Positions 50,812-60,760 are shown, counted from the first letter of the stretch. The stretch is 64,000 nt of DNA from Pseudomonas sp. 8AS (GCF_902506505.1 NZ_LR733406.1:248001-312000); one strand, 5' to 3'. The notes: generated by a model from the letters alone, not told the origin. Made by a program: numbers and translations.

Positions 50812-51699
50812 TCAATACCATTTCTTCTCGCCAGGCGGACGCTTCTTGAAGCGTTTCATGCTCCACATGTACTGGCTGGGGTAGCTCCGCACGTAGCGCT
50901 CGATGACTGCGCTCATGGCCGCCACGCCTTCTTCCACGTTCTCGCTGTACATGCCGGCGGGAGCCGCTTCGAGTATCACCTTGTAGCCGGATCCATCGTC
51001 GAGGCGCAGGGCATGCAGGAATACGCCGACCGCCTTGCCGCCGCTCAGCATGCCCGGGACGAACTTGCTGGTCAGCGCCTGAGTGCCGCAGAACGGCACG
51101 AACACGCCACTCGACAGGCTCGGCTCCGGGTCGGCCGGGATGCCTACGGCGCCGCCACGGCGCACTTCCTTGATCACGCTGAGAATGCCTTCCTTGGTCG
51201 AGGCAGCGACCTTGTTGCCCATCTGCACCCGCTGCTTTTGCAGCAGTTCATCGACCGCCTTGAGCTTGGGTGGCCGGTAGAAAATGATCGGCTTGCACTG
51301 GGCGCAGTAGAAGTGGTTGAGCACCTCCCAGTTGCCGAGATGACTGGTGATGCCGACCACGCCCTTGCCCGAGGCCAGCGCCGCTTGCAGCACCTCCAAG
51401 CCTTCGACTTCGCGAACCAGATCGATGGACCTCTGCGCCGGCCAGATCCAGGCGCAGGCGCTTTCGGTGATGGTGCGACCGATATCCATCAGCGCCCGGC
51501 CGAGCAGCTGTTCCAGCTCGGCCGGTGGCAGCTCGGGAAAACACTTGGCCAGGTTGATTCGCGCCACCTCGCGGGAGCGATTGGGCAACTTCCACATCAG
51601 CCAACCGATTGCGGCGCCCACGACCTGCACGGCACGCCAGGGCAGCAGGGCGAACAAGCGCAGGAAACCGACGACCAGGGCGCCTTTGAACTTCTCCAC
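50812..51699 (-). CDS. lpxL: Lipid A lauroyl/myristoyl acyltransferase (LpxL/HtrB family)
   Basis: 295 residues. N-terminal membrane helix, catalytic HX4E in TSHLGNWEVL (about 118-127) and a downstream VGIPADPEPS loop. Adds a secondary acyl chain to lipid A. GTG 51699 is preferred (GGGAG 6 nt upstream, N-terminus MEKFKGAL); TTG 51705 is less likely. Confidence 0.92.
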   Translation of the reverse strand: MEKFKGALVVGFLRLFALLPWRAVQVVGAAIGWLMWKLPNRSREVARINLAKCFPELPPAELEQLLGRALMDIGRTITESACAWIWPAQRSIDLVREVEGLEVLQAALASGKGVVGITSHLGNWEVLNHFYCAQCKPIIFYRPPKLKAVDELLQKQRVQMGNKVAASTKEGILSVIKEVRRGGAVGIPADPEPSLSSGVFVPFCGTQALTSKFVPGMLSGGKAVGVFLHALRLDDGSGYKVILEAAPAGMYSENVEEGVAAMSAVIERYVRSYPSQYMWSMKRFKKRPPGEKKWY

Positions 51700-51753
51700 G
51701 AGCAACTCCCGAACGGAAAGGGGCGGGCATTGTAACCAGTGTGACCGCCGGGT

Positions 51754-52305
51754 TCAGCCACGCAATGCGGGGTAACGGTCGCAATCGATGGTGTGGTCCA
51801 TGACCATCCCCGCCGCCTGCATGTAGGCATAGCAGATGGTCGGGCCGACGAAAGTGAAGCCGCGCTGCTTCAGCGCGCGGCTCATCGCCTCGGCCTCGGC
51901 GGTCACCGCCGGCACTTCACTGCGCTCACGGAAATGGTTGATCCGCGGGGCTCCACCGACAAAGGACCAGAGCAGCGCCACCGGGTCGTCCAGCTCCAGC
52001 CAGGCCCGCGCGTTCTGCCGCGCGGCCTTGAGCTTGAGGCGATTGCGGATGATCCCGGGGTCCTGCATCAACACCTCGATTTCCGCGTCGCTCATCTGCG
52101 CCAGGCGCTGCACATCGAAGCCCCACAGCACTTCGCGGTAGCGCGCGCGTTTCTTCAGCACGGTGATCCACGCCAGGCCGGCCTGGAAACCCTCCAGCAA
52201 CAGCAGCTCGAACAGGCGCTCGGCGTCATACAGCGGCACGCCCCATTCCTGGTCGTGATAGGCGATGTACAGCGGGTCGTCGTTGCACCAGAAGCAGCGT
52301 GGCAT
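51754..52305 (-). CDS. tag: 3-methyladenine DNA glycosylase I
   Basis: 183 residues. Zn-binding CFWC (Cys4), [10 protein letters not shown] (His17 and the substrate Glu nearby), [16 protein letters not shown] (about 38-53) and C-terminal [12 protein letters not shown] with the remaining His/Cys ligands. Removes 3-methyladenine. Divergent from glyQ. Confidence 0.95.
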   Translation of the reverse strand: MPRCFWCNDDPLYIAYHDQEWGVPLYDAERLFELLLLEGFQAGLAWITVLKKRARYREVLWGFDVQRLAQMSDAEIEVLMQDPGIIRNRLKLKAARQNARAWLELDDPVALLWSFVGGAPRINHFRERSEVPAVTAEAEAMSRALKQRGFTFVGPTICYAYMQAAGMVMDHTIDCDRYPALRG

Positions 52306-52386
52306 GGGGCCTTCCTTGCGCTTTCCGCAGAATTGATCGGGTATACTGCCCGGCTTTATGCCCAAGCCTCGATACCGGTGAAATTC

Positions 52387-53334
52387 GTGAGCCAGACTAC
52401 GCCCGACGTGAGCACCTTCCAAGGTCTGATCCTTGCCCTGCAGAGTTACTGGGCCGAGCAGGGTTGTGTGATCCTGCAGCCCTACGACATGGAAATGGGT
52501 GCCGGCACCTTCCACACCGCCACCTTCCTGCGCGCCATCGGCCCGGAGACCTGGAACGCCGCCTACGTGCAGCCGTCCCGGCGTCCCGCCGACGGTCGCT
52601 ACGGCGAGAACCCCAACCGCCTGCAGCACTACTACCAGTTCCAGGTGGTGCTCAAGCCGAACCCGGCGAACATCCAGGACCTGTACCTGGAATCGCTGCG
52701 CCGCATCGGCGTCGACACCCTGGTCCACGACATCCGCTTCGTCGAGGACAACTGGGAGTCGCCGACCCTCGGCGCCTGGGGCCTGGGCTGGGAAGTCTGG
52801 CTGAACGGCATGGAAGTCACCCAGTTCACCTACTTCCAGCAGGTCGGCGGCGTCGAGTGCTACCCGGTCACCGGCGAGATCACCTACGGCCTGGAACGCC
52901 TGGCCATGTACCTGCAGGGCGTCGACTCGGTGTACGACCTGGTCTACTCCGACGGCCCCTTCGGCAAGGTCACCTACGGCGACGTGTTCCACCAGAACGA
53001 GGTGGAGCAGTCCACCTTCAACTTCGAGCACGCCAACGTCGACAAGCTGTTCGACCTGTTCGACTTCTACGAGTCGGAGGCCAACCGCCTGATGGAGCTG
53101 CAGCTGCCGCTGCCGGCCTACGAAATGGTGATCAAGGCCTCGCACAGCTTCAACCTGCTGGATGCCCGCCGCGCCATCTCGGTGACCGCGCGCCAGCAAT
53201 ACATCCTGCGCGTGCGCACCCTGGCCCGCAGCATCGCCCAGAGTTACCTGCTGGCCCGCGCCAAGCTCGGCTTCCCGATGGCCACCCCCGAACTGCGTGA
53301 CGAAGTACTGGCGAAGCTGGAGATTGCAGAATGA
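52387..53334 (+). CDS. glyQ: Glycyl-tRNA synthetase alpha subunit
   Basis: 315 residues, complete class II catalytic subunit: [56 protein letters not shown] are diagnostic N-terminal stretches. GTG 52387 gives MSQTTPD; the long upstream frame is antisense to tag. ATGA overlap with glyS. Confidence 0.97.
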   Translation: MSQTTPDVSTFQGLILALQSYWAEQGCVILQPYDMEMGAGTFHTATFLRAIGPETWNAAYVQPSRRPADGRYGENPNRLQHYYQFQVVLKPNPANIQDLYLESLRRIGVDTLVHDIRFVEDNWESPTLGAWGLGWEVWLNGMEVTQFTYFQQVGGVECYPVTGEITYGLERLAMYLQGVDSVYDLVYSDGPFGKVTYGDVFHQNEVEQSTFNFEHANVDKLFDLFDFYESEANRLMELQLPLPAYEMVIKASHSFNLLDARRAISVTARQQYILRVRTLARSIAQSYLLARAKLGFPMATPELRDEVLAKLEIAE

Positions 53335-55385
53335 GTGCACATGATTTCCTGGTTGAACTGGGCACCGAAGAGCTGCCGCCGAAAGCCCTGAAGAGCCTCG
53401 GCGAAGCCTTCCTCGCCGGTGTCGAGAAGGGCCTCAAGGCCGCCGGCCTGGGCTACGTCAAGGCCCGCTACTACGCCGCGCCGCGCCGCCTGGCCGTGCA
53501 GGTCGAGGCGCTGGCCAGCCAGCAGCCGGACCGCACCGTCAACCTCGATGGCCCGCCCGTGCAGGCCGCCTTCGACAAGGACGGCAACCCGACCCAGGCC
53601 GCGCTGGGCTTCGCCAAGAAGTGCGGTGTCGAGCTGAGCCAGATCGATCAGAGCGGGCCCAAGCTGAAGTTCAGCCAGTCCATCGCCGGGCAGAAGACCG
53701 TCAGCCTGCTGCCGGATATCGTCGCCGCCGCGCTGAACGACCTGCCGATCCCCAAGCGCATGCGCTGGGGCGCCGGCAAGACCGAATTCGTCCGCCCCAG
53801 CCAGTGGCTGGTGATGCTGTTCGGCCAACACGTGGTCGACTGCGAGATCCTCGCCCAGAAGGCCGGGCGCATGTCCCGCGGCCACCGCTTCCACGCCAAC
53901 TTCGAAGTGGCGATCGAGAGCCCGGCCAGCTACTCCCATGACCTGCGCGGCGCCTTCGTGGTCGCCGACTTCGCCAAGCGCCGCGAGCAGATCGCCGCCC
54001 GCGTGGAAGAACTGGCCAAGGCCGAGAAGGGCACCGCCATCGTGCCGCCGGCGCTGCTGGATGAAGTGGCCGCCCTGGTCGAATGGCCGGTGCCGCTGGT
54101 CTGCTCGTTCGAGGAACGCTTCCTCGAAGTGCCGCAGGAAGCGCTGATCACCACCATGCAGGACAACCAGAAGTACTTCTGCCTGCTGGACGCCAACGGC
54201 AAGCTGCTGCCGCGCTTTATCACCGTCGCGAACATTGAGAGCAAGGACCCGGCGCAGATCGTTTCCGGCAACGAGAAAGTGGTACGTCCGCGCCTCACCG
54301 ACGCCGAGTTCTTCTTCAAGCAGGACAAGCGCCAGCCGCTGGAGAAGCGCAACGAGCGCCTGGCCAACGTGGTGTTCCAGGCCCAGCTCGGCAGCGTGTT
54401 CAATAAGGCCGAAAGAGTCTCGAAGTTGGCCGGCTTTATCGCCGCGCGCATCGGCGGCGACGCCACCCGTGCGGCGCGCGCCGGCATCCTGTCCAAGTGC
54501 GACCTGGCCAGCGAGATGGTCGGCGAGTTCCCGGAGATGCAGGGCATCGCCGGCTACTACTACGCCAAGCACGACGGCGAAGCCGACGACGTGGCCCTGG
54601 CGCTGAACGAGCAATATATGCCGCGCGGGGCAGGGGCAGAATTGCCGAGCACCCTGACCGGCGCCGCGGTGGCCGTGGCCGACAAGCTCGACACCCTGGT
54701 CGGCATCTTCGGCATCGGCATGCTGCCGACCGGCTCCAAGGACCCCTACGCCCTGCGCCGTGCGGCCCTGGGCGTACTGCGCATCCTGATCGAGAAGCAG
54801 CTGGACCTGGACCTGGGCGCAGCCATCGCCTTCGCCATCGAGCAGTATGGCGACAAGGTCAAGGCCGACGGCCTGGCCGCCCAGGTGCAGGACTTCATCT
54901 TCGACCGCCTGCGTGCGCGCTACGAGGACGAAGGCGTCGACGTCGCCGTGTACCAGGCCGTGCGCGCCCTCAACCCGACCGCACCGCTGGACTTCGACCA
55001 GCGCGTGCAGGCCGTGCAGGCATTCCGCGCGCGCAGCGAAGCCGAGGCCCTGGCCGCAGCGAATAAGCGCGTGTCCAACCTGCTGGGCAAGTTCGACGGG
55101 CAGATCCCGGCCAGCGTCGACAGCACCCTGCTGGAGGCCGGTGCCGAGCAGACCCTGGCCGCCGCCGTGGCCGCCGCCGAACAGGCCGTGGCACCGCTGG
55201 CCGCCGCGCGCCGCTACCGCGAGACCCTGGAGCAGCTGGCCAGCCTGCGCGAGCCGGTGGATGCGTTCTTCGAGGCGGTGCTGGTCAACGCCGAAGATGG
55301 CGCCGTACGGGCCAACCGCTACGCCCTGCTGGCCAAGCTGCGCGGCCTGTTCCTCGGCGTGGCCGACATCTCGCTGCTGGGCTAA
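53331..55385 (+). CDS. glyS: Glycyl-tRNA synthetase beta subunit
   Basis: 684 residues, the beta subunit of the alpha2-beta2 enzyme. [16 protein letters not shown] (about 4-19), [26 protein letters not shown] (about 291-305) and a C-terminal anticodon-binding DALR-like domain. Contributes tRNA recognition. Followed by a REP pair. Confidence 0.97.
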   Translation: MSAHDFLVELGTEELPPKALKSLGEAFLAGVEKGLKAAGLGYVKARYYAAPRRLAVQVEALASQQPDRTVNLDGPPVQAAFDKDGNPTQAALGFAKKCGVELSQIDQSGPKLKFSQSIAGQKTVSLLPDIVAAALNDLPIPKRMRWGAGKTEFVRPSQWLVMLFGQHVVDCEILAQKAGRMSRGHRFHANFEVAIESPASYSHDLRGAFVVADFAKRREQIAARVEELAKAEKGTAIVPPALLDEVAALVEWPVPLVCSFEERFLEVPQEALITTMQDNQKYFCLLDANGKLLPRFITVANIESKDPAQIVSGNEKVVRPRLTDAEFFFKQDKRQPLEKRNERLANVVFQAQLGSVFNKAERVSKLAGFIAARIGGDATRAARAGILSKCDLASEMVGEFPEMQGIAGYYYAKHDGEADDVALALNEQYMPRGAGAELPSTLTGAAVAVADKLDTLVGIFGIGMLPTGSKDPYALRRAALGVLRILIEKQLDLDLGAAIAFAIEQYGDKVKADGLAAQVQDFIFDRLRARYEDEGVDVAVYQAVRALNPTAPLDFDQRVQAVQAFRARSEAEALAAANKRVSNLLGKFDGQIPASVDSTLLEAGAEQTLAAAVAAAEQAVAPLAAARRYRETLEQLASLREPVDAFFEAVLVNAEDGAVRANRYALLAKLRGLFLGVADISLLG

Positions 55386-55391
55386 GGGAAC

Positions 55392-55469
55392 GTAGGATGG
55401 GTTGAGGGGCACAGCCCAGATACCCATCGCAGCCAAGCCATGGGTATCGCTACGCTCCACCCATCCTAC
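55392..55469. repeat. Inverted REP pair between glyS and gmhB
   Basis: REP4 (55392-55428, plus) GTAG-GATGGGT...ACCCATC with inner GGGC/GCCC, and REP5 (55439-55469, minus) ending ACCCATCCTAC. Same family as the RAYT-adjacent REPs 17 kb away. The gmhB ribosome site GGAAG begins right after REP5. Confidence 0.9.
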
Positions 55470-55478
55470 GGAAGATGC

Positions 55479-56009
55479 ATGAAACTGCTGATCCTCGACC
55501 GCGACGGAGTTATCAATGAAGACTCCGACGCCTATATCAAGTCGCTGGCCGAGTGGATCCCCATCCCCGGCGCCATCGACGCCATCGCCCGCCTGAGCAA
55601 GGCCGGCTGGACCGTGGCAGTGGCCACCAACCAGTCCGGCCTGGCTCGCGGCTATTACGACCAGAGCACCCTCGAGGCCATGCACACGCGCCTGCGTGAG
55701 CTGGTGGCGGAGCAGGGCGGCGAAGTCGGCCTGATCGTGCACTGCCCGCACGGCCCGGACGATGGCTGCGCCTGCCGCAAGCCGAAACCGGGCATGCTGC
55801 AGCAGATCGCCGCGCACTACGCCGTGCCACTGGACGGCATCTGGTTCATCGGCGACAGTCGCGGTGACCTTGAGGCCGCGCTGGCCGTCCATTGCCAGCC
55901 CGTACTGGTGAAAACCGGCAAGGGCGAACGGACCCTCGGCAAGCCATTGCCTGCGGGGACCCTGGTATTCGATGATCTGGCGGCCATCGCCGATCAGCTT
56001 CTTCTCTAA
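55479..56009 (+). CDS. gmhB: D-glycero-D-manno-heptose 1,7-bisphosphate phosphatase
   Basis: 176 residues, HAD superfamily. Nucleophile in LDRDGVIN (about 6-13), motif II VATNQSGLARG, Zn loop CPHGPDDGCACRKPKPG (about 91-107) and motif III GDSRGDLEA. Acts in ADP-heptose synthesis for LPS core. ATG 55479; an earlier ATG at 55440 would translate the REP. Confidence 0.94.
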   Translation: MKLLILDRDGVINEDSDAYIKSLAEWIPIPGAIDAIARLSKAGWTVAVATNQSGLARGYYDQSTLEAMHTRLRELVAEQGGEVGLIVHCPHGPDDGCACRKPKPGMLQQIAAHYAVPLDGIWFIGDSRGDLEAALAVHCQPVLVKTGKGERTLGKPLPAGTLVFDDLAAIADQLLL

Positions 56010-56021
56010 GGTCAAAGTTCA

Positions 56022-56795
56022 ATGTCGACAGTGCAGGCCCTCAGAACCGTCCTCTTCTACCTGCTGCTGTCCGCCAGCGCCTTCATCTGGTGCACCCTGT
56101 GCGTATTCATCGCGCCGCTGCTGCCGTTTCGCGCCCGCTATCGCCTGGTGATCCAGACTTGGTGCCGCTGCGCCACCTGGCTGGCGAAAACCGTGGTCGG
56201 CCTGCGCTATGAAGTCGAAGGCGTGGAGAACATCCCGCAGCGGCCCTGCGTGATCCTTGCCAAGCACCAGAGCACCTGGGAAACCTTCTTCCTGTCCGCC
56301 TTCTTCGAGCCGCTGTCGCAGGTGGTCAAGCGCGAGCTGCTGCACGTGCCGTTCTTCGGCTGGGCCATGGCCCTGCTCAGGCCCATCGCCATCGACCGCA
56401 GCAATCCCAAGGCGGCGCTCAAGCAACTGGCCAAGCAGGGCCACGAGCGCCTGGAACAGGGCGCCTGGGTGCTGATCTTCCCGGAAGGCACGCGGATTCC
56501 GCCGGGGCATATCGGCAAGTTCTCCCGCGGCGGCGCGGCGCTGGCGGTGAATGCCGGCCTGCCGGTACTGCCGGTCGCCCATAACGCCGGCGAGTTCTGG
56601 CCCAAGCAGGGCTGGGCCAAGTACCCGGGCACCATCAAGGTGGTGATCGGCCCGGTGATGCACGCCGAAGGCAGCGGCCCGCGCGCCATCGCCGAACTCA
56701 ACGAGCGGGCCTTCGCCTGGGTCAGGCAAACCCAGCAGCGAATCTCCGCCGTACCGCTGCAGGACGAACCGGCAGAGACCTCCGAGACCGTTTGA
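56022..56795 (+). CDS. plsC: 1-acyl-sn-glycerol-3-phosphate acyltransferase
   Basis: 257 residues. Two N-terminal hydrophobic segments; catalytic KHQSTWETFF (about 78-87), where the HX4D motif has Glu in place of Asp, and the substrate motif FPEGTRIPPG (about 153-162). Makes phosphatidic acid. 12 nt after gmhB. Corresponds to the acyltransferase next to gyrB in P. aeruginosa (lptA). Confidence 0.92.
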   Translation: MSTVQALRTVLFYLLLSASAFIWCTLCVFIAPLLPFRARYRLVIQTWCRCATWLAKTVVGLRYEVEGVENIPQRPCVILAKHQSTWETFFLSAFFEPLSQVVKRELLHVPFFGWAMALLRPIAIDRSNPKAALKQLAKQGHERLEQGAWVLIFPEGTRIPPGHIGKFSRGGAALAVNAGLPVLPVAHNAGEFWPKQGWAKYPGTIKVVIGPVMHAEGSGPRAIAELNERAFAWVRQTQQRISAVPLQDEPAETSETV

Positions 56796-57013
56796 AGGCG
56801 ATTGTGGATAAGCTGTGCACGAAATCCACTCACTATCTACAAGTTATTGAAATACAAGGATTAACTGCAGTTCATGAAAAATCCGCGGCGGGGCATAAGT
56901 CAATCCCCGCCGCACCGGGCGGGCAAATCCACGAATTGCGCACGCTGGAACCCAGGGCAACCGGGCTAAGCTAGGAGCTGGCCGTCGGCCCCGCTGAAAA
57001 AGGAATTTCGTTC
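56796..57013. promoter_or_regulatory. Gap with a DnaA-box sequence, upstream of the lipid operon
   Basis: 218 bp. TGTGGATAA (56803-56811) is the exact complement of TTATCCACA, and CTATCTACA (about 56833) is a 7/9 match. The stretch 56820-56880 is AT-rich for this genome. It must also contain the promoter of the downstream operon, whose AAGGAA lies 8 nt before ATG 57014. Confidence 0.5.
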
Positions 57014-57628
57014 ATGCTGTCGATTTATCAGCTCAAACCGCGTTTCCAGAATCTGCTGCGTCCCGGCGTGCAACGCCTGTTCGACCGTGGCGTCACCGCC
57101 AACCAGGTGACCCTGACCGCCGGCATCGTATCGCTGCTGCTCGGCGGCCTTCTCGCCCTGCTCCCCAACCACGCCTGGCTGTTCGCCCTGATCCCGCTGT
57201 GGATGCTGCTGCGCATGGCGCTGAATGCCGTGGATGGCATGCTCGCCCGCGAGTTCGGCCAGCAGTCCAAACTCGGCGCCTACCTCAACGAGCTGTGCGA
57301 CGTGATCGCCGACAGCGCCCTGTACCTGCCGTTCGCCCTGCTGCCGGGCGTTTCGCCGCTGCTGGTGGTGCTGGTGGTGCTGTGCGCGCTGATCAGCGAA
57401 TACGCCGGCGTGCTCGGCCCGATGGTCGGTGCCTCGCGGCGCTACGACGGGCCCATGGGCAAGAGCGACCGCGCCTTCTGCTTCGGCGTGCTGGGTGCCG
57501 GTGTGGCGTGCGGCCTGCTGGCGGCGTCTTGGATAAACGGGCTGCTGGCGGTGATTCTGGCCCTGTTGCTGTACACCCTGTTCAACCGCGTGCGCCAAGG
57601 TCTGGCCGAGGCGACACAACCCTCCTGA
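57014..57628 (+). CDS. CDP-alcohol phosphatidyltransferase-like protein (YnbA-like)
   Basis: 204 residues, about six helices. The family motif D-xx-DG-xx-AR-x8-G-xxx-D-xxx-D appears as NAVDGMLAR...G...N...D: Asn71 and Asn92 stand where the first and third Asp are expected, while Asp74 and Asp96 are kept. From memory the E. coli YnbA has the same Asn residues, so this is probably a family trait. First gene of the operon. Would join a CDP-lipid to an alcohol, if catalytic. Confidence 0.85.
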   Translation: MLSIYQLKPRFQNLLRPGVQRLFDRGVTANQVTLTAGIVSLLLGGLLALLPNHAWLFALIPLWMLLRMALNAVDGMLAREFGQQSKLGAYLNELCDVIADSALYLPFALLPGVSPLLVVLVVLCALISEYAGVLGPMVGASRRYDGPMGKSDRAFCFGVLGAGVACGLLAASWINGLLAVILALLLYTLFNRVRQGLAEATQPS

Positions 57629-57647
57629 TCGGAATAAGGATATTTCG

Positions 57648-59402
57648 ATGCGTGAAGCTCAGAACCACATCTTCACCACCCACGATGGCGTCGAGCTGCT
57701 CTATCGCCACTGGCCCGCCACCGCAGCGAGTACAGGCCCACGCCAGGCCGTGGTGATGTTCCACCGCGGCCACGAACACGGCGGGCGCATGGCCCACCTG
57801 GTCGACGAGCTGGATCTGCCCGGCTTCGACTTCTTCGCCTGGGATGCCCGCGGCCACGGCCTGTCCCCCGGCGCGCGCGGCGACAGCCCGAGCTTCGCCA
57901 CCAGCGTGCGCGACGTGCAGAGCTTTATCGAGCATATCGGCACCCGCCATGGCATCGCGGAAACGGACCTGGCCGTGCTGGCGCAGAGCGTCGGCGCCGT
58001 GGTCGTGTCGACCTGGGCCCACGACTACGCGCCACGGATCCGCTGCCTGGTGCTGGCTTCGCCGGCGTTCAAGGTCAAGCTCTATGTGCCGTTCGCCCGC
58101 CCGGGGCTGAAGCTGCTGCGCGCCTGGCGTGGCAATTTCTTCGTCAACAGCTACGTCAAGGCCAGGTTCCTCAGTCATGACCCGGAGCGCATCCGCTCGT
58201 TCGACAGCGACCCGCTGATCAGCCGGCCGATCTCGGTGAACATGCTGCTGGGCCTGTATGAAGCCGCCGACCGCGTGGTGGCCGATGCCCAGGCGATCCA
58301 GATTCCCACCCAGCTGCTGATTTCCGGGGCCGACTTCGTGGTCCATCGCCAACCGCAGGAACAGTTCTTCGAGCGCCTGGGCAGCCTGCGCAAGGAGAAG
58401 CACATCCTCCCCGGTTTCTTCCACGACACCCTCGGCGAGCGCGACCGCGCCCATGCCCTGGTGCGCGCGCGGCGCTTTATCCTGCGCAGCTTCGAGGAGC
58501 CGCTGAACCGCCCGGCGCTGCTGGATGCCGACCGCCTCGGCGCCACCTGCGCCGAGGCCGAGAGCCTGGCCGCGCCGCTGCCGCACAACTCCCTCGCCGA
58601 CCTGTACTGGCGCGCCACCCGGGCCGGTCTCAAGCTCGGCAGTGGCCTGTCCGACGGGGTCAAGCTGGGCTTCGCCACCGGCTTCGACTCCGGCAGCACC
58701 CTGGACTACGTCTACCGCAATACACCGAGCGGCAAGGGCGCCCTGGGGCGGCTGATCGATCAAAACTACCTCGACTCCATCGGCTGGCGCGGCATCCGCC
58801 AGCGCAAGGTGCACGCCGAGGAACTGCTGCGCCTGGCCATGGCCCGGCTGCGCGAGGCGGGCAGGGCGGTGCGCATCGTCGATATCGCCGCCGGCCACGG
58901 CCGCTACATCCTCGAATCCCTCGAAGGCATGCAGCACCAGCCAGACTCGATCCTGCTGCGCGACTACAGCGAGATCAACGTGCGCGACGGCGCCGCGCTG
59001 ATCGAGCACAAGGGCCTGGGCGCCATCGCCCGTTTCGTCAAGGGCGATGCCTTCGACAAGGCCGATCTCGCCGCCCTCGATCCCAAGCCGACGCTGGCGG
59101 TGGTCTCCGGCCTGTACGAGCTGTTCGGCAGCAACCAGATGGTCGGCGACTCGCTGGCCGGGCTGGCGGCAGCGGTCGAGGAGGGTGGCTACCTGGTCTA
59201 CACCGGCCAGCCCTGGCACCCGCAGCTGGAGCTGATCGCCCGCGCCCTGACCAGCCACCGCGACGGCCAGCCCTGGGTCATGCGCCGGCGCAGCCAGGCG
59301 GAAATGGACCAGCTGGTGGAAGCCGCCGGCTTCCGCAAGCTGACCCAGCGCATCGACCAGTGGGGCATCTTCAGCGTATCCCTGGCGCAGCGGGTGTCCT
59401 GA
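57648..59402 (+). CDS. Fused alpha/beta hydrolase and SAM methyltransferase (YnbC-like)
   Basis: 584 residues. N-terminal hydrolase (about 1-290): HRGHEHGGR oxyanion region, nucleophile elbow AQSVG (Ser114, Ala replacing the first Gly), Asp229 and His259 complete a plausible triad. C-terminal class I methyltransferase (about 395-584) with motif I VDIAAGHGRY (about 411-420). Links lipid hydrolysis and methylation in one chain. Its TGA overlaps the next ATG (TGATG). Confidence 0.88.
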   Translation: MREAQNHIFTTHDGVELLYRHWPATAASTGPRQAVVMFHRGHEHGGRMAHLVDELDLPGFDFFAWDARGHGLSPGARGDSPSFATSVRDVQSFIEHIGTRHGIAETDLAVLAQSVGAVVVSTWAHDYAPRIRCLVLASPAFKVKLYVPFARPGLKLLRAWRGNFFVNSYVKARFLSHDPERIRSFDSDPLISRPISVNMLLGLYEAADRVVADAQAIQIPTQLLISGADFVVHRQPQEQFFERLGSLRKEKHILPGFFHDTLGERDRAHALVRARRFILRSFEEPLNRPALLDADRLGATCAEAESLAAPLPHNSLADLYWRATRAGLKLGSGLSDGVKLGFATGFDSGSTLDYVYRNTPSGKGALGRLIDQNYLDSIGWRGIRQRKVHAEELLRLAMARLREAGRAVRIVDIAAGHGRYILESLEGMQHQPDSILLRDYSEINVRDGAALIEHKGLGAIARFVKGDAFDKADLAALDPKPTLAVVSGLYELFGSNQMVGDSLAGLAAAVEEGGYLVYTGQPWHPQLELIARALTSHRDGQPWVMRRRSQAEMDQLVEAAGFRKLTQRIDQWGIFSVSLAQRVS

Positions 59403-60760
59403 TGGACGCCCACCTGCCACGCGAAGCCGGGCTGTGGAAACGCGGGGTACTCTGGCTGCTGCTGCTCGGCCCGCTGTTCTTCGCCAGCTACGGCTTCGCC
59501 AACTGGCTGACCGTGCAGCGCGAGGATGTCGGCAGCCTGGTGTTCGCCTGGGAACGCGCGATGCCGCTGTGGCCCTGGAGCATCGTGCCCTACTGGTCGA
59601 TCGACCTGCTCTACGGCCTGTCCTTCCTGCTCCCGGCCACGCGCCGGGAAATGGACCGGCATGCCCTGCGCCTGCTCAGCGCGCAGATCCTCTGCGTCGC
59701 CTGCTTCCTGCTCTGGCCGCTGCGCTTCACCGTCGAACGGCCGGAACTGAGTGGCGTATTCGGCTGGATGTTCGACGTGCTGATGGGCTTCGACAAACCC
59801 TTCAACCAGGCGCCTTCGCTGCATATCGCCCTGCTGGTGATCATCTGGACGATGTTCGCCCGGCATACCCGCGGCGTGCTGCTGCGCGGCCTGCTGCACG
59901 GCTGGATGGCGCTGATCGGCCTGTCGGTGCTGACCACCTGGCAGCACCACTTCATCGACGTGCCCACTGGCGCCCTGGCCGGCTGGCTGTGCGTGTGGCT
60001 GTGGCCGCTGGCCGGGCGCAGCCCGCTGCAGCAGGCCAGCCAGGCCCGCGACGCCCGGCGCTGGCGCCTGGCGCTGGGCTACGGCTTCGCTGCGGCCTTG
60101 TGCACGGCCCTGGCGCTCAACCTGGGCGGCGCCTGGCTGTGGCTGCTGTGGCCGGCACTCTCGCTGCTGCTGGTGGCGCTGAACTACGCCTGCTTCGGCG
60201 CCGAGGGCTTCCAGAAGCAGGCCGATGGTCGCCTGAGCACGGCGGCGCGGTGGCTGTTCGCCCCCTATCTGGCCGCCGCCTGGCTCAACTCGCGGCTGTG
60301 GACCCGGCGCCAGCCGCAGGCGGATCGGATAGTCGAGGGCATCTGGCTCGGACGCTTGCCCGGGGCAGGGCAGGCCCAGCCGTTCGCCGCCCTGCTCGAC
60401 CTGTGCGCCGAGCTGCCGCTCGAGCCCCGGGGCAAGGCCTACCGCGCGCTGCCCAGCCTCGACCTCTGCGTCCTCACGCCCGAGGCCTGCCTGCAGGCGG
60501 CCGAAGCCGTCGAGGCGTTGCGTCAGCACGGGCCGCTGCTGGTCTGCTGCGCCCTCGGCTATTCGCGCAGCGCCACCGCCGTGGCGGCCTGGCTGCTGCA
60601 CCAGGGCCACTGCGCGGATGTCCCGGCGGCGCTGCGGCTTATCCGCCAGGCCAGGCCACAAATCGTCCTCGGCCCCGTCCAGCAACAGGCCCTGCAGGAG
60701 ATGCAGCACCTGCCACGAACGACCCAACAGCCCGTGCTGGAGATCGCCCATGGCCTCTGA
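59402..60760 (+). CDS. Fused AUR1/PAP2 membrane domain and dual-specificity phosphatase (YnbD-like)
   Basis: 452 residues. N-terminal membrane half (about 15-300) with PAP2/AUR1 motifs NQAPSLH (PSLH 138-141) and TWQHHFIDVPTG (about 179-190). C-terminal DSP domain (about 305-440) with CALGYSR (Cys383-x5-Arg389). The preceding residue is Cys rather than the usual His. May transfer or remove a phospho-headgroup, then dephosphorylate it. Confidence 0.87.
   Translation: MDAHLPREAGLWKRGVLWLLLLGPLFFASYGFANWLTVQREDVGSLVFAWERAMPLWPWSIVPYWSIDLLYGLSFLLPATRREMDRHALRLLSAQILCVACFLLWPLRFTVERPELSGVFGWMFDVLMGFDKPFNQAPSLHIALLVIIWTMFARHTRGVLLRGLLHGWMALIGLSVLTTWQHHFIDVPTGALAGWLCVWLWPLAGRSPLQQASQARDARRWRLALGYGFAAALCTALALNLGGAWLWLLWPALSLLLVALNYACFGAEGFQKQADGRLSTAARWLFAPYLAAAWLNSRLWTRRQPQADRIVEGIWLGRLPGAGQAQPFAALLDLCAELPLEPRGKAYRALPSLDLCVLTPEACLQAAEAVEALRQHGPLLVCCALGYSRSATAVAAWLLHQGHCADVPAALRLIRQARPQIVLGPVQQQALQEMQHLPRTTQQPVLEIAHGL

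Noticed and set aside
55440..55478. Upstream ATG for gmhB
   Set aside because: Would translate through REP5; MKLLILDRDG at 55479 matches the family start and has GGAAG upstream.
53244..56015. Very long minus-strand open frame (923 codons) opposite glyS and gmhB
   Set aside because: Low-complexity His/Gln/Gly/Val-rich translation typical of the antisense of high-GC genes; glyS and gmhB on the plus strand are certain.
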